Shown one piece after another: positions 29,291-29,632 of a stretch of DNA of 29,632 nucleotides (the stretch's first letter is position 1; every line of letters starts with the position of its first letter). The notes below the pieces were generated by a model that had not been told where the DNA came from, ran no database searches, and saw nothing but the letters and a program-made list of their open reading frames with translations. The DNA lies in IMG/VR virus record IMGVR_UViG_3300024182_000017, positions 1 to 29,632 of that record; one strand, given 5' to 3'. The translations under genes were made by a program, and so were the position numbers. This DNA is from a virus.

Positions 29291-29404
29291 TCATGCCTTT
29301 TTCCGTTCGAGCACATCAACGGCCTCCCTCAGAACGGACATGGTTGGTTTATAATAGCGGCGAGTCATTGCTTGGCTGTGGCCGAACAACTTTTCAGCGG
29401 TATG
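29291..29404 (-). pseudogene. C-terminal remnant of a tyrosine integrase
   Basis: HTAEKLFGHSQAMTRRYYKP then SVLREAVDVLERKKA matches the last catalytic box of tyrosine recombinases: the GH(S) motif and, nine residues after its His, the nucleophilic Tyr (second Tyr of RRYYKP). Upstream in the frame there is no Arg-x-x-His box or core-binding domain; instead the frame runs antisense through a terminator. The gene has therefore lost its 5' part. The stop overlaps no gene. Confidence 0.7.
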
Positions 29405-29470
29405 GACGCACAGGCAAGGATACGGAAAGGCAAGCGGAACCCTTCTAATAGCGGGCATCGGAAACGCGGA

Positions 29471-29499
29471 AAGCGGGCTAATTCTTAGCCCGCTTTTGT
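29471..29499 (+). terminator. intrinsic terminator, plus strand
   Basis: A perfect 11-bp stem (AAGCGGGCTAA / TTAGCCCGCTT) with a 3-base loop, followed by TTGTTTTG after the closing TT of the stem. It is directed rightward and has no plus-strand gene directly before it now, so it may have belonged to a transcript cut away when the integrase was truncated, or to the host tRNA unit. Confidence 0.75.
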
Positions 29500-29520
29500 T
29501 TTGCGCCAGTAAACCTAGAA

Positions 29521-29558
29521 TGCCATGTTCGTTACTAGAACCATAACAAATCATGGCA
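29521..29558. repeat. inverted repeat TGCCATG ... CATGGCA
   Basis: Seven-base arms at 29521-29527 and 29552-29558, 24 bases apart, with a further CATGGCA near 29603-29609. It lies just right of the terminator. It might be recombinase or repressor binding sites, but its statistical weight is modest. Confidence 0.3.
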
Positions 29559-29632
29559 AAATGTCATGAATATAGGTGCCGAAAATAAATCTATGAATTA
29601 AGCATGGCAGAGGGGTATAATTCTGAGTGTTT

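Noticed and set aside
1-29632. CRISPR array or other direct-repeat array
   Set aside because: No regularly spaced direct repeats were seen.
29590-29632. Rightward promoter with TATAAT at 29616-29621
   Set aside because: The -10 box is perfect, but no acceptable -35 lies 16-18 bases upstream and the gene it would serve is outside the window.

Overview
The window looks like about two thirds of a temperate tailed-phage genome (phage or prophage). Nearly all genes lie on the minus strand, are tightly packed with ATGA, TAATG or TAGTG start/stop overlaps, and fall into recognisable phage modules. Short-tailed (podovirus-like) morphology is suggested by an N4-gp56-type major capsid protein, a large portal and a beta-helical tail spike with no tape-measure gene, but no lysis genes or tail-tube genes are present, so the genome must continue beyond the left edge. 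The host is not identifiable with confidence; the style of the small proteins and the roughly balanced GC hint weakly at a soil bacterium such as an acidobacterium.

Reading in the direction of transcription (right to left): 28848-25380 is an early recombination and nuclease module (ERF annealing protein, HNH endonuclease, YqaJ exonuclease, Cys-rich protein, second HNH). 25383-22734 holds a zinc-ribbon protein, a metallopeptidase, a DUF1064 nuclease, a replication protein pair and a Fis-type HTH protein. 22737-19529 is a run of small accessory genes with an MmcB-like PD-(D/E)XK protein and an XF1762-family protein. 19532-17071 is an accessory insert: a proteasome-like Ntn hydrolase, an unknown 127-residue protein, an intact IS1595/ISXO2-type transposase on the plus strand, and the last 14 codons of a second, different transposase lying antisense to the hydrolase tail. 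17037-15702 has small genes around a roughly 375-base segment with no convincing gene but many strong hairpins, preceded by a good minus-strand promoter: a candidate structured RNA.

15434-112 is the late operon: TerS-like protein, small genes, a radical SAM / methyltransferase / glycosyltransferase-like trio, a decoration-type protein, TerL, portal, scaffold, major capsid, decoration-like proteins, head-tail small proteins and the tail spike. The trio sits inside the packaging operon and probably acts on the virion, a nucleotide or a glycan.

At the right end (28850-29632) are a hairpin that buries the ribosome binding site of the first early gene, a 42-base copy of the 3' half of a tRNA-Arg(CCU) that reads as an attachment site, a small ribbon-helix-helix gene with a strong promoter, the catalytic tail of a tyrosine integrase whose 5' part is missing, and a plus-strand terminator. 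This is either an attP region whose integrase has been cut down or a prophage/host junction at a tRNA-Arg hotspot.

Candidates for new biology, in my order: the transposase-flanked Ntn hydrolase island, the candidate structured RNA, the radical SAM trio, and the unusual starts and RBS-sequestering hairpin.
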